Source of the DNA: Parabacteroides sp. AM08-6
Lineage (GTDB): Bacteria > Bacteroidota > Bacteroidia > Bacteroidales > Tannerellaceae
Length of the DNA: 64,000 bases
Direction of reading: 5' to 3'
Assembly: GCF_003473295.1 (NCBI RefSeq)
Contig: NZ_QRMP01000003.1
Span: forward strand, 124,001-188,000
Below the pieces are notes generated by a model. That model was not told the DNA's origin. It saw only the letters and a list, made by a program, of their open reading frames with translations, and ran no database searches. Below, piece by piece: positions 19,092-28,577 of this stretch (the first letter of the stretch is position 1; each line of letters begins with the position of its first letter). The position numbers and the translations under genes are program-made.

Positions 19092-21086
19092 TTAAACCCT
19101 ATTCCCGAAAGATACCAAAGGCAACGTAAACCAGAATGTAGAGCCTTTCCCTTCTTCTGAATCAACCCCTATTGAACCACCTAAGTGTTCGATTATCATT
19201 TTACTGATAGCAAGCCCAAGACCTGTTCCTTGCTGATATCTATTCAATTTCACAAAACGGTCGAAAATAGTCTCTTTATTTTCGGCTGAAATTCCGGAAC
19301 CGGTATCTTCAACCGACACATATACTGTATCTCCTCTTAACTCATAAGCGATTGTAATTGTACCTTTTCCCGTAAACTTAATCGCATTAGTCAGGAAATT
19401 AGACATAACTTGCTTTACCCGGCGCTCATCCGTATGTAACAGAATCGAAGGATGTTCAAAATCAAAAAGCATTTTCACACCAGGCTTTATCTTAAGCGAA
19501 TGAATATTATATAGTTCGATGCAGATATCTTTCAAATCTATATCCGAGTAAGAATACTCAAGCATACCTGCTTCTATCTTGGATATATCCAGAATATCAT
19601 CGATAAGCTGCAACAATAACTCATTATTCTTATTTATAATAGAAATAAACTCTTGGCTTTCTTCTTGGCTTTCCGCTTCTGCCAGTAACGAAGAGAAGCC
19701 GACTATTGCGTTCAACGGGGTACGAATCTCATGGCTCATATTGGCTAGAAAAGCTGATTTCAATTTATCCGCTTCCCGCGCCTTCACTAACTGAAGCTCA
19801 TTCTCCATTTCCCGGGTAATATCCCATACCATAGAAATAAGTAAGGGAGAATCCTTTCTTGTCGGATTATTAATCAAAACACGAATAACATTCATTACTT
19901 TATGTTCTCCTTTCGGCGTAACATATTTTTCCGCATATTGTACGTTCTGTAAATTCTCCAGAACTTCCATATCTATCTTACGAATACGTTCCGCTTGCTC
20001 CTGCTCCGGATATATATCGAAATCATTTTTACCTAAAGCCTCAGAAGTTTTCATCCCCATAAAATCTTCTGCAGCAGCATTGATATACAAGAGACGGAAA
20101 TCATTTACAACTTCTTTCACAACGACAATTACCGGAATGTTATCAAGAATAGCCCGCATCAAATCGTTTAAGAAATCCACTTGTTTCTTATTCTGCAGAA
20201 ACTCTGTTGCATCACGCAACATGATTAAAACCTCATTTGTCTCATAAGGTATGATTCGACTATAATAATACTTTTTGGTCTCTCCGGATAATATGGGAAA
20301 ATATAGGTTTTGTTCCTTTTGCGTTTGTACAGTCGTAGTTATCGCCGAATGCAAAGATATTGCAACTTCATCAGGGAACAAATCGTCAATCATCTTACCT
20401 TCCTGTAAATGAAATGTATAAATTAGATTTTGAGATGTCCCTGCGTAAATATCCAAAATTTCAGCGTTCTCTGTTAAAGTAAAAACAGCATCGGGTATTG
20501 CTTTTATAATTTTACGATACTTATCTTCAAGCTTATAAAGTTTATCCTGAAATAATTTTTGTTCCGTAATATCAGACAAATAATAAACCACATGGCTAGG
20601 CTTCCCATGTGCATCATACTTATAGGGCTGAACATTAGCTTCTACCCAAACAATCTGGTCTTCAAACAGTCGTCTATACTGAATACTATAACTGCTGATT
20701 TCACCATTAATAAGACGTATAAAATGATTATAATAAACATTCTGCCGATCGTCAGGATAAATGGTATTCAAAAAATCTTCTCTTTTCCTGAAAGGTTCAA
20801 TTTTCAGACGGGAAGGGGCCTTACGCCCATAAGCATTCAGTTCATAATCAACATGGATTGTATCATTTTCTACATCATACTCCCATATTAATGAATCCCC
20901 TATATTTACCGCAGCTTTTAAAATAGCTAATCTTTCTTGGGCCTGATAATCATTTTGTTGTTCTGTACGTACTTCATAGTTCTTCAAAATTTGAGTTTTT
21001 TCCCGCTCCAGAGCATCCAAACATTTTATCAGTTCTTCACGGGATAAACCATCATATTTTCCAACTGTCAATGAATCTTTATTCAT
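19092..21086 (-). CDS. Soluble multi-PAS sensor histidine kinase
   Basis: 664 residues with no membrane segment or signal peptide, so it should sense an internal signal. A short coiled N-terminus precedes about three PAS domains (roughly 55-185, 190-300 and 310-430). The phosphoacceptor domain has FLANMSHEIRTPLNAIVGF, and the ATPase domain has the N box SNFLTNAIKFT, G1 VEDTGSGIS and G2 GTGLGLAIS. There is no receiver domain and no adjacent response regulator, so its partner is elsewhere. A -7 element TAGTTTTG at 21113-21106 gives a very short leader. Confidence 0.9.
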   Translation of the reverse strand: MNKDSLTVGKYDGLSREELIKCLDALEREKTQILKNYEVRTEQQNDYQAQERLAILKAAVNIGDSLIWEYDVENDTIHVDYELNAYGRKAPSRLKIEPFRKREDFLNTIYPDDRQNVYYNHFIRLINGEISSYSIQYRRLFEDQIVWVEANVQPYKYDAHGKPSHVVYYLSDITEQKLFQDKLYKLEDKYRKIIKAIPDAVFTLTENAEILDIYAGTSQNLIYTFHLQEGKMIDDLFPDEVAISLHSAITTTVQTQKEQNLYFPILSGETKKYYYSRIIPYETNEVLIMLRDATEFLQNKKQVDFLNDLMRAILDNIPVIVVVKEVVNDFRLLYINAAAEDFMGMKTSEALGKNDFDIYPEQEQAERIRKIDMEVLENLQNVQYAEKYVTPKGEHKVMNVIRVLINNPTRKDSPLLISMVWDITREMENELQLVKAREADKLKSAFLANMSHEIRTPLNAIVGFSSLLAEAESQEESQEFISIINKNNELLLQLIDDILDISKIEAGMLEYSYSDIDLKDICIELYNIHSLKIKPGVKMLFDFEHPSILLHTDERRVKQVMSNFLTNAIKFTGKGTITIAYELRGDTVYVSVEDTGSGISAENKETIFDRFVKLNRYQQGTGLGLAISKMIIEHLGGSIGVDSEEGKGSTFWFTLPLVSFGNRV

Positions 21087-21105
21087 TTCATTGTATTTTA
21101 AAAGA

Positions 21106-21113
21106 CAAAACTA
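21106..21113 (-). promoter_or_regulatory. -7 element of the histidine kinase gene
   Basis: TAGTTTTG on the minus strand matches TAnnTTTG, 19 bases before the kinase ATG. No obvious -33 TTG. Confidence 0.5.
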
Positions 21114-21183
21114 ATCATTTAATATTAAATACCCTATAAGGTAAACTATGAAATCGCATAAAGACAAGGTGTTAAAAATAATC

Positions 21184-21807
21184 TTATAATAAACAAGCAG
21201 ATACGGCATCACGCCAATCTTCTCCATTATCCGGTTGATAAGTTCTGAAATTCAGCTGCTTACCCACTGCTATATTACTACTTCCGTCGTCTACAAAAAG
21301 TGTTTCAATTGGTTTCAAATCAGCATCTTTAATCATAAAATCAAAAATAAAAGGATTCGGTTTTGTTATTCCTACTTCATAAGAAGTATACATCTTATCA
21401 AAATAAGCGGATATCGGCAAACCGACAGAGGTAAACTCCGGACTTCTTGCCCACGATTGTATAATGGGATTCGTATTACTCAACAAATAAACACGATAAT
21501 TTTTACGCAACTCCAATAAATAATCCAGCTTGTATTGCGGTACATCTACAATAAAGCCCATCCAAGCCCATTTTATATCTTCAAAAGACAATTCCTTACC
21601 TACATGAGCACATAATTTACGGCAAAACTCGTCACTATCGATTGTTCCGTTTTCTACTTCAAGAAAAATTCCTTTTTGCTCATAGGCATCAATTAGCTGC
21701 TCAGCATCCTTCACACCTATCTGTTCAAAACGTTTGACGGCCCGATTACGGTCCAAATCGACTAATACACCTCCTAAGTCAAAAACAATATTTTTTATCG
21801 CAGACAT
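21184..21807 (-). CDS. HAD-superfamily (subfamily IA) phosphatase
   Basis: 207 residues. Motif I is NIVFDLGGVLVDLD with the nucleophilic aspartate at residue 10. Motif II is LLSNTNPI, motif III is the lysine in VGITKPNPFIFDFM, and motif IV is FVDDGSSNIAVG. The alpha-helical cap is at about 15-85. This resembles YihX-type sugar-phosphate phosphatases; the substrate cannot be told. An exact -7 element TATCTTTG lies at 21838-21831, about 24 bases before the ATG, so it is transcribed separately from the kinase. Confidence 0.85.
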   Translation of the reverse strand: MSAIKNIVFDLGGVLVDLDRNRAVKRFEQIGVKDAEQLIDAYEQKGIFLEVENGTIDSDEFCRKLCAHVGKELSFEDIKWAWMGFIVDVPQYKLDYLLELRKNYRVYLLSNTNPIIQSWARSPEFTSVGLPISAYFDKMYTSYEVGITKPNPFIFDFMIKDADLKPIETLFVDDGSSNIAVGKQLNFRTYQPDNGEDWRDAVSACLL

Positions 21808-21830
21808 AATTTTATTCTATAATATGTTTA

Positions 21831-21838
21831 CAAAGATA
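21831..21838 (-). promoter_or_regulatory. -7 element of the HAD phosphatase gene
   Basis: TATCTTTG on the minus strand, exact TAnnTTTG match, placed correctly for the ATG at 21807. Confidence 0.5.
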
Positions 21839-21999
21839 CGGATTTCTATGTTATCGTGAAAAAATCCCGGATAGTCAGACAACTTATCATTTAAAATAGT
21901 GTAGAGGAATAAAGCAAAAAATGGATTTTACAGAACTTTGATGCTATAAAAGCTTACCAAAACCTGCAAAATCCATTTCCCGGAAATATCCGAATCTTT

Positions 22000-23247
22000 T
22001 TATATCAGTTTATGGATAACCAATCCGGAACGTAATTTCGGTTCAAACCAAGTAGTTTTCGGTGGCATGATATTACCTGTATCTGCAATATCCATCAATT
22101 GTTTCATAGTGACCGGATAAAGAGCTAATGCCACCTTCATTTCACCGCTATCCACCCGTCGTTTCAATTCACCCAATCCACGTATTCCTCCCACAAAGTC
22201 AATACGTTTGTCAGAACGAAGATCCTTTATATCCAGAATCTCATCTAATATCAGATTGGAAGAAATAGTTACATCCAATACACCTATAGGATCATTATCA
22301 TCATAAGTTCCCGGTTTTGCAGTCAAAGAATACCATTTACCTCCCAAATAAAGAGAGAAGTTATGGAGAGCCACCGGTTTGTAAACTTCTGCACCTTTTT
22401 CTTCTACAACAAAATTCTTAGCGACTTTAGCTAAAAACTCTTCCTCGGATAAACCGTTCAAGTCTTTCACTACACGGTTATAATCAATAATTGTCAACTG
22501 ATTGGCAGGAAAACATACCGCCATGAAATAATTATATTCTTCATCTCCCCTGTGGTTGGGATTTTGTTTGGCCTTTTCAGCCCCAACTAAGGCAGCGGCA
22601 GCGGAACGATGATGCCCATCAGCGATATACATAGCCGGCATAGCTGCAAACAATTCTGTAATACGAGCAATATCCGCATCGTTATCAATAACCCAAAGCG
22701 TGTGTCCGAAACCATCTTGTTCGGCTATAAAGTCATATTCCGGTATGTTAGCCGTATATTTCCTCACGATAGCATCCAATTCCGCATTATCCGGATAAGC
22801 AAAAAATACAGGTTCTATATTTGCATTATTCACACGAACGTGTTTCATGCGGTCTTCTTCCTTATCCCGACGAGTCAACTCATGTTTTTTAATAATGCCA
22901 TTCATATAATCGGGCACATAAGCTCCGACCACCAGACCATATTGTGTCCGGCCGTTCATTGTTTGAGCATATACATAGTACAGTTCTTTCTTGTCCTGTA
23001 CCAACCAGCCTTTATCCTGAAACTTTTGAAAGTTCTCAGCGGCTTTTTCATAAACAGCCGAATCATGCTCATCTGTTCCCACCGGAAAATCTATTTCCGG
23101 TTTGATTATATGATATAATGATTTTTCATTCCCTTTCGCTTCCTCACGAGCTTCTTCCGAATTTAAAACATCGTAAGGACGAGAAGCTACTTGTTCCACC
23201 AAATCTTTGGGAGGACGAATTCCCTTAAAAGGTTTAATCTTTGCCAT
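22000..23247 (-). CDS. DUF1015 family protein next to the serine biosynthesis genes
   Basis: 415 residues, full length for DUF1015. The family signature is seen at the start (IKPFKGIRPPKDLVEQVASRPYDVLNSEEAR) and in the centre (MYIADGHHRSAAAAL). The biochemical role is unproven; in Bacteroidales the gene is regularly found directly after serC-serA, hinting at a link to serine metabolism. Here it is separated from serA by 152 bases containing a terminator hairpin and its own consensus promoter, so it can be expressed alone. Confidence 0.85.
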   Translation of the reverse strand: MAKIKPFKGIRPPKDLVEQVASRPYDVLNSEEAREEAKGNEKSLYHIIKPEIDFPVGTDEHDSAVYEKAAENFQKFQDKGWLVQDKKELYYVYAQTMNGRTQYGLVVGAYVPDYMNGIIKKHELTRRDKEEDRMKHVRVNNANIEPVFFAYPDNAELDAIVRKYTANIPEYDFIAEQDGFGHTLWVIDNDADIARITELFAAMPAMYIADGHHRSAAAALVGAEKAKQNPNHRGDEEYNYFMAVCFPANQLTIIDYNRVVKDLNGLSEEEFLAKVAKNFVVEEKGAEVYKPVALHNFSLYLGGKWYSLTAKPGTYDDNDPIGVLDVTISSNLILDEILDIKDLRSDKRIDFVGGIRGLGELKRRVDSGEMKVALALYPVTMKQLMDIADTGNIMPPKTTWFEPKLRSGLVIHKLI

Positions 23248-23271
23248 TTTAAATACGAGTTTTAGATATTA

Positions 23272-23302
23272 CAAATTTAAAAGAAAGTCCGTAGAAACAC
23301 AA
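23272..23302 (-). promoter_or_regulatory. Promoter of the DUF1015 gene
   Basis: TAAATTTG (23279-23272) matches the -7 consensus. TTG at 23302-23300 is a -33 candidate at spacing 20, lying in the loop of the preceding terminator hairpin. Confidence 0.55.
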
Positions 23303-23329
23303 TTGCATAAAACAGGTATTTCTACGGAC
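23287..23329 (-). terminator. Terminator after serA
   Basis: A perfect 11-bp stem GTCCGTAGAAA / TTTCTACGGAC with a loop of about 21 bases. On the minus strand it is followed by TTTCTTTT. It lies 71 bases after the serA stop. Confidence 0.7.
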
Positions 23330-23399
23330 CTTATCAAATATTCAATTCTGACTTATGACCTTTTATCACTTCTTACAAAAGGATTTACTTTCCGCCAGA

Positions 23400-24323
23400 T
23401 TACTTATTTACACGAAACTTCTCAATACCTTCCTTCAAGAAACCTTCAATCTGTTTAGCCGCTGCAATACCTGCATTGATATTAGCTTCGGCAGTCTGAG
23501 CTCCCATTTTCTTCGGAGTAGAGAAATAACGACCTGCAAACTTTTCCGCAAATTCCGCATTTGCCGCAGGCATAATATCTGTTACATACTTTAAATCAGT
23601 ACGTTCCTCCATTAGTTTAATCAATCCGGCTTCGTCGATTACTTCTTTACGGGCTGTATTTACCAACAAACCGCCTTTTGGCATTTTATTAACCAAAGCA
23701 TAATTGATAGAATTCTTCGTTTCGGCAGTTGCCGGTATATGCAAAGATATAACATCACAGGCTGCATAAAGTTCATCTACAGAGCCAACAGCCTTCACAC
23801 CATCTTGCTCAATGACTTCTTTCGGACAAAAAGCATCAAAAGCATAAATTTCCATACCGAAACCTTTTGCAACACGAGCTACATTACGACCCACATTTCC
23901 ATAAGCATGAATACCCAGTTTTTTCCCTTTCAATTCGGTACCGGACGTTCCGTTATAAAAGTTACGCACAGCCATAACCATCATTCCGAAAGCCAATTCG
24001 GCAACAGCATTGGAATTCTGCCCCGGAGTATTCATCACACAAACATTATGAGCAGTTGCTGCAGCCAAATCCACATTATCGTAACCGGCACCGGCACGAA
24101 CCACAATTTTCAATTGCTTTGCGGCGTCAAATACTTCCGCATCGATAATATCACTACGAATAATGATGGCATCCACGTCTTTTACAGCTTCCAGCAATTT
24201 TGCCTTTTCACCATATTTTTCAAGCAGAACAAGCTCGTCACCTGCACCTTCCACGACTTCACGGATACCTTTTACTGCCACAGCAGCGAAAGGCTTATCT
24301 GTTGCTACTAATATTTTTGCCAT
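23400..24323 (-). CDS. serA: D-3-phosphoglycerate dehydrogenase (short form)
   Basis: 307 residues; it oxidises 3-phosphoglycerate in the first step of serine synthesis. It has the D-2-hydroxyacid dehydrogenase fold: substrate loop VVRAGAGYDNVDL, NAD site IHAYGNVGRNVARVA and NTARKEVID. There is no ACT regulatory domain. Where most family members have a catalytic histidine in a TPH motif, this protein reads FSTPKKMGAQTAEA, with lysine. This variant is known from Bacteroidetes-like enzymes, so the gene is not necessarily defective. It follows serC by two bases. Confidence 0.92.
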   Translation of the reverse strand: MAKILVATDKPFAAVAVKGIREVVEGAGDELVLLEKYGEKAKLLEAVKDVDAIIIRSDIIDAEVFDAAKQLKIVVRAGAGYDNVDLAAATAHNVCVMNTPGQNSNAVAELAFGMMVMAVRNFYNGTSGTELKGKKLGIHAYGNVGRNVARVAKGFGMEIYAFDAFCPKEVIEQDGVKAVGSVDELYAACDVISLHIPATAETKNSINYALVNKMPKGGLLVNTARKEVIDEAGLIKLMEERTDLKYVTDIMPAANAEFAEKFAGRYFSTPKKMGAQTAEANINAGIAAAKQIEGFLKEGIEKFRVNK

Positions 24324-24325
24324 AA

Positions 24326-25393
24326 TTAATGCTGTTTTTCAAATTCTTTCATACAAGCAACCAATGCTTCCACACTGCTCTTAGGCATTGCATTGTATAA
24401 AGAAGCACGGAAACCTCCTACAGAACGATGTCCCTTGATACCAACCATACCGGCAGCAGAAGCGAATTTACTGAATTCGTCTTCCAACTCCTTATATTCA
24501 TCGTTCATTACAAAGCAAACATTCATAATAGAACGGTCTTCCGGAACAGCAGTTCCTTTAAACAATTTATTACGTTCAATTTCATCATACAAGATAGCTG
24601 CATTTTCCTGGTCTTTCTTTTCCATTGCAGCCACTCCACCTTGTTCCTTGTACCATTTCAATGTCTGCAAAGCTGCATAGATAGGTAAAACAGGAGGTGT
24701 ATTGAACATCGAATCCTTATCAACGTGAGTTTTATAATTCAGCATAGTTGGGATGGGGCGATCAACATGCCCTAATGCATCCACACGAACAATAGCCAAT
24801 GTTACACCGGCTGGCGCCAGATTCTTCTGTGCACCGGCATAGATAATATCATATTTGGAAACATCTATCGGACGGGAGAATATGTCTGATGACATATCCG
24901 CAACCAAACGCTGCTTTACATCCGGATCTTTACGAAGCTCCGTACCATAAATCGTATTATTCGTTGTGAAATGGAAATAATCAGCATCATCCGCAATTGT
25001 ATAATTCTTAGGGATATAGATATAGTTTTTATCCTTAGAAGATGCAACGACCTCCACTTCGCCGAACAACTTTGCTTCCTTAATTGCTTTGGAAGACCAC
25101 GTGCCGGTATCCAGATAAGATGCTTTCTTATTTAAAAGGTTATAAGGCACCATACAGAACTGCATGCTTGCACCACCACCCAAGAATACAACTTCGTAGC
25201 CGGCAGGAATATCCAGCAACTCTTTAATCAGTGCACGAGCCTCGTCATTTACAGCTATAAACTCTTTACTTCTATGGGAAATTTCAAGAAGAGATAAACC
25301 CATACCGGCAAAATTTTCTACCGCAGCAGCCGTATTTTTAATTGTAAACTCGCTCAAGATAGAGGGACCTGCATAAAAATTGTGCTTCTTCAT
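24326..25393 (-). CDS. serC: Phosphoserine aminotransferase
   Basis: 355 residues. A PLP enzyme of serine synthesis converting 3-phosphohydroxypyruvate and glutamate to phosphoserine. The N-terminal [12 protein letters not shown] motif and the PLP-lysine segment [13 protein letters not shown] are intact, as is the C-terminal [13 protein letters not shown]. It is the first gene of serC-serA, with serA two bases downstream. The upstream gap to rarA (25394-25581) is AT-rich and has only a one-mismatch -7 candidate (TACATTAG on the minus strand). Confidence 0.95.
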   Translation of the reverse strand: MKKHNFYAGPSILSEFTIKNTAAAVENFAGMGLSLLEISHRSKEFIAVNDEARALIKELLDIPAGYEVVFLGGGASMQFCMVPYNLLNKKASYLDTGTWSSKAIKEAKLFGEVEVVASSKDKNYIYIPKNYTIADDADYFHFTTNNTIYGTELRKDPDVKQRLVADMSSDIFSRPIDVSKYDIIYAGAQKNLAPAGVTLAIVRVDALGHVDRPIPTMLNYKTHVDKDSMFNTPPVLPIYAALQTLKWYKEQGGVAAMEKKDQENAAILYDEIERNKLFKGTAVPEDRSIMNVCFVMNDEYKELEDEFSKFASAAGMVGIKGHRSVGGFRASLYNAMPKSSVEALVACMKEFEKQH

Positions 25394-25581
25394 ACCAATG
25401 TCTTTTTAATGTTAAATATAATTTATATAACGATTTTTCTAAAAACAGGCGGCTAATGTACGAATTTAATTGAACTTTGAAAATTAAAATCCGAAAAATA
25501 TTAGCAAAACGCTATCATTACATTATTTCTGATAGCTTTTATCCATCTATTTTTCATTTTTTATTTATCTATTGTCAATTT

Positions 25582-26856
25582 CTAGTACCTGTCGCCCCAT
25601 AAACGTTTCATTTGTTCTATCAGTTTATGTTCCGCCGGGTTCTCCTGCCCTTTCCATAACCGTTCGTTCAAAATCTCTTTCGGAAGAAACTCTTGTTTGA
25701 CAAAATGATTTTCATAATCATGTGCATACTTATAGTCTTTCCCGTAATCTAATTCTGCCATCAACTTAGTCGGAGCATTACGTAAATGAAGCGGTACAGG
25801 CAAATTTCCTGTCCGGTTTACTAATTCCAACGCATCATTAATCGCCATATAAGCCGAATTACTTTTAGGACTGCATGCCAGATAAACTGTTGTTTCCGCT
25901 AAAATAATCCGTCCTTCCGGCCAGCCAATCTTTTTCAACGCCTCAAAACAGGCATTTGCCAACAACAACGCGTTGGGATTCGCCAATCCGATATCTTCCG
26001 AGGCTGAAATAACCAATCGACGAGCAATAAATTCAGGATCTTCTCCCCCAGCTACCATCCGGGCCAGCCAATATATAGCAGCATCCGGATCACTACCTCG
26101 TATCGATTTGATAAAAGCTGAGATTATGTCATAATGCATCTCTCCTCCCTTATCATAAGCAGCCGGATTTTCCTGCAAACGTTCAACTACTTTTTCATCC
26201 GTTATTTCAATCTTCTCATTTCCTTCTTCCGCAGCCACCACAAGTTCAAGTATATTCAAAAGCTTGCGGGCATCTCCCCCCGAATAACGCAATATGGCAT
26301 CCGTTTCTGTCGGGATAATACTTTTATCCTTCAATACTACATCTTCTGTAATTGCTTTATTCAACAACGTCAACAAATCATTTTTCTCTAATGACTTCAG
26401 TACATATACCTGACAACGGGATAATAAAGGACGAATCACTTCAAATGAGGGATTTTCCGTTGTAGCTCCAATCAAAGTGACCACTCCCGTTTCCACAGCA
26501 TTCAGCAAAGAATCTTGCTGTGATTTACTAAAGCGATGAATTTCATCAATAAAAAGAATCGGCGAAACCGTATTAAAAAAACGGTTACTTTTCGCTTTTT
26601 CAATCACCTCCCGTACATCCTTCACGCCGGAACTAATAGCACTCAATGTATAAAAAGGTGCTTCCAGCTTGTTTGAAATGATTTGTGCCAAAGTAGTTTT
26701 TCCTACTCCCGGCGGTCCCCACAATATAAAAGAAGGCACACGCCCGGCATCAATCATTTTTCGAAGAACAGCACCTTGTCCCACCAAGTGTTTCTGCCCA
26801 ATATAATCATCCAACGTCTTTGGACGTAACCTCTCTGCTAACGGCTGATTCATCAT
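25582..26856 (-). CDS. rarA: Replication-associated recombination protein A (clamp-loader-like AAA+ ATPase)
   Basis: 424 residues. RarA/MgsA acts at stalled replication forks. Walker A is GPPGVGKTTLAQII, Walker B is ILFIDEIHRFSKSQQDSLL, the sensor is LIGATTENPSFEV, and the C-terminal tetramerisation region includes GSDPDAAIYWLARMVAGGEDPEFIARR. The start may be either of two adjacent ATGs (26856 or 26853). It lies 77 bases downstream of the tyrosine recombinase on the same strand, so readthrough from that gene is possible. Confidence 0.95.
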   Translation of the reverse strand: MMNQPLAERLRPKTLDDYIGQKHLVGQGAVLRKMIDAGRVPSFILWGPPGVGKTTLAQIISNKLEAPFYTLSAISSGVKDVREVIEKAKSNRFFNTVSPILFIDEIHRFSKSQQDSLLNAVETGVVTLIGATTENPSFEVIRPLLSRCQVYVLKSLEKNDLLTLLNKAITEDVVLKDKSIIPTETDAILRYSGGDARKLLNILELVVAAEEGNEKIEITDEKVVERLQENPAAYDKGGEMHYDIISAFIKSIRGSDPDAAIYWLARMVAGGEDPEFIARRLVISASEDIGLANPNALLLANACFEALKKIGWPEGRIILAETTVYLACSPKSNSAYMAINDALELVNRTGNLPVPLHLRNAPTKLMAELDYGKDYKYAHDYENHFVKQEFLPKEILNERLWKGQENPAEHKLIEQMKRLWGDRY

Positions 26857-26933
26857 GTAGCAAAAGTCGTATATTTTATTTACTTTTCAAAGAATAAACA
26901 GGTTAAAACTTTCTCTCGACAAAGCATTATTTG

Positions 26934-28094
26934 CTATTTTAGCGTCATACTTTCCAAATCACGAACAACCGTCATATCCATTATATTACTGTAAATCTCC
27001 GTTGTTCGAACACTTTTATGTCCCAACAACTTCTGTACTGTAGTAATATTTGCACCATTATACAATAATAATGTAGTATTCGTATGACGTGCTGTATGAA
27101 AAGACACCTTTTTATCTATATCTACCATCTGACAAATTCGTTTCAATTGCTTATTCACATTCGAATTTGAGGATAGCGGCATATTAAACAATGTTTTGGA
27201 ATTCGACTTATACCGTTCATAAATAACTTGCGCCTTCCCTTCAAATAAAAGAAACAGAGGAAGACGAACATTCACATCAGTTTTTACTGATGAATAAATC
27301 AACCAAAGTTTATCATCAATTATATGAAAGTTCTCCTGTTTGATATTTACAATATCAGAAAAACGTAATCCGGTATAGCAACTAAACAAAAACATATCCA
27401 ACGAGCGCCGAAGAGTCATTCTCAGATTAACATTTATCGTCTCCAGCTTTTCAAGTTCCTCCGGAGTCAGATGTCCGCGCTTACTCTCCATATACTTAAT
27501 TTTGTATTTTCGAAAAGGATACCTTTGCAAATCAAACAAATCTTTATTAATTGCCAGATTCACATACCGTTTCAAATGCTTCATATGCTTGGCTATTGTA
27601 TTCCGATGATATTGATGTTTCAAAAGATAATATTCAAAATCGCACAAAAAATTAAAAGTAAGCTCATCAAAGCTTACATCCTCTTTATATGAACATAAGA
27701 CTTGTAATGTTGACATATGGTTTTTCAAAGTCGATTCCTTCAAATTTCCATGCATAATCTCTCCTTTCATAAAAGCCGTGAAAGATGTTGATATGTCTAT
27801 ATTTTTCCCACTCAAGTCCTTGATGTTAAACTGTTTCCCGTTTTGAACCATATCCAATTCAATCCTCTCCAGACTTGATATATAATCTGCCAGATACTGA
27901 TTCAGTGCATCCATATTAGGGTGGTTCTTCACGGCACGTCTTTTGTTATCCCACTGAGAAGGTTTTACATAAACCTTTGTCGAGAAATACTTTTTCTGCC
28001 TGTTTTGGTAGGCTTCTATTTGTATTAGAGCCTTCCCCTCCGAGTTCAACTGCTTTTTCCGGTTGAACACCAAGTTGTAAATAACTTTTTCCAT
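26934..28094 (-). CDS. Tyrosine recombinase, likely invertase of the neighbouring SusC shufflon
   Basis: 386 residues from the ATG at 28094 (MEKVIYNLVFNRKKQL); a longer frame begins at 28133. The arm-binding domain is at 1-95 (IEAYQNRQKKYFSTKVYVKP), the SAM-like core-binding domain at about 105-200 and the catalytic domain at 205-386. All active-site residues are present: Arg244 (TGLRFSD), Lys271, His333 and Arg336 (FHTARHT), His359 (LLGHKS) and Tyr368. No excisionase, mobilisation or phage gene lies nearby. Its position beside three SusC loci sharing an inverted core sequence, and the known pairing of such enzymes with SusC inversions in Bacteroides, make it the best candidate invertase. This role is an inference. 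Confidence 0.88.
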   Translation of the reverse strand: MEKVIYNLVFNRKKQLNSEGKALIQIEAYQNRQKKYFSTKVYVKPSQWDNKRRAVKNHPNMDALNQYLADYISSLERIELDMVQNGKQFNIKDLSGKNIDISTSFTAFMKGEIMHGNLKESTLKNHMSTLQVLCSYKEDVSFDELTFNFLCDFEYYLLKHQYHRNTIAKHMKHLKRYVNLAINKDLFDLQRYPFRKYKIKYMESKRGHLTPEELEKLETINVNLRMTLRRSLDMFLFSCYTGLRFSDIVNIKQENFHIIDDKLWLIYSSVKTDVNVRLPLFLLFEGKAQVIYERYKSNSKTLFNMPLSSNSNVNKQLKRICQMVDIDKKVSFHTARHTNTTLLLYNGANITTVQKLLGHKSVRTTEIYSNIMDMTVVRDLESMTLK

Positions 28095-28253
28095 GTTGTA
28101 CATTATTTTCTGAATGAAAACACGAAGAAACAATATTATGTTCTTTATTTAATGCTATGCTAACTAAAAGTTGTTATCATTATCACAGGAGCTATATAAA
28201 TAAAATCATCCCGAAACTATCCTGCACGCATAAATATCCTAGTTTAAAAACAA

Positions 28254-28286
28254 AAAAGGTTGCAACGCCAAGCATTGTAACCTTTT
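28254..28286 (-). terminator. Terminator hairpin upstream of the recombinase gene
   Basis: A 12-bp stem AAAAGGTTGCAA / TTGTAACCTTTT (one mismatch) with a nine-base loop; on the minus strand it is followed by TTTTTTGTTTTT-like sequence. It separates the silent Sus operon from the recombinase. The rest of 28134-28577 holds only a one-mismatch -7 candidate (TAGTTTCG on the minus strand). Confidence 0.7.
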
Positions 28287-28501
28287 AATTGTATAACAAA
28301 ATATAACTATTTCTAATCTTCTTCACTCTCTTATTCATCACCCAAATATCCTTTTTTTCCAAACAGACGAAAACACACGTACGTATAAAGTACTAACTTT
28401 CAGAAACATGTCTGTAAACAGAAGATGCTTCTATAAAACAATCATCGTCTTGTTAAGTATGTGAACAAATATAAGAACAAATCCTGAAACGACAAATAAG
28501 A

Positions 28502-28543
28502 AATGAGTTAATTCGAAATCAATTGATTTCGAATTAACTCATT
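28502..28543 (-). terminator. Perfect 42-bp palindrome ending the first Sus operon
   Basis: A fully symmetrical sequence with half-site AATGAGTTAATTCGAAATCA, 34 bases after the lipoprotein stop. The terminator of the neighbouring Sus operon (34344-34384) has a related arm, AATGAGCTAGTTTGAAA, suggesting the operons share ancestry including their 3' ends. Confidence 0.75.
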
Positions 28544-28577
28544 CAGATAAAATAGTTCTATTTAAAATAAGTTTTTA

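Noticed and set aside
23739..24311. Plus-strand frame of 190 codons antisense to serA
   Set aside because: Shadow of the serA coding sequence; no upstream signals and no recognisable protein family.
26934..28094. The tyrosine recombinase as integrase of a conjugative transposon, prophage or genomic island
   Set aside because: No mobilisation, transfer, phage or excisionase genes and no direct-repeat attachment site at a tRNA were seen near it.
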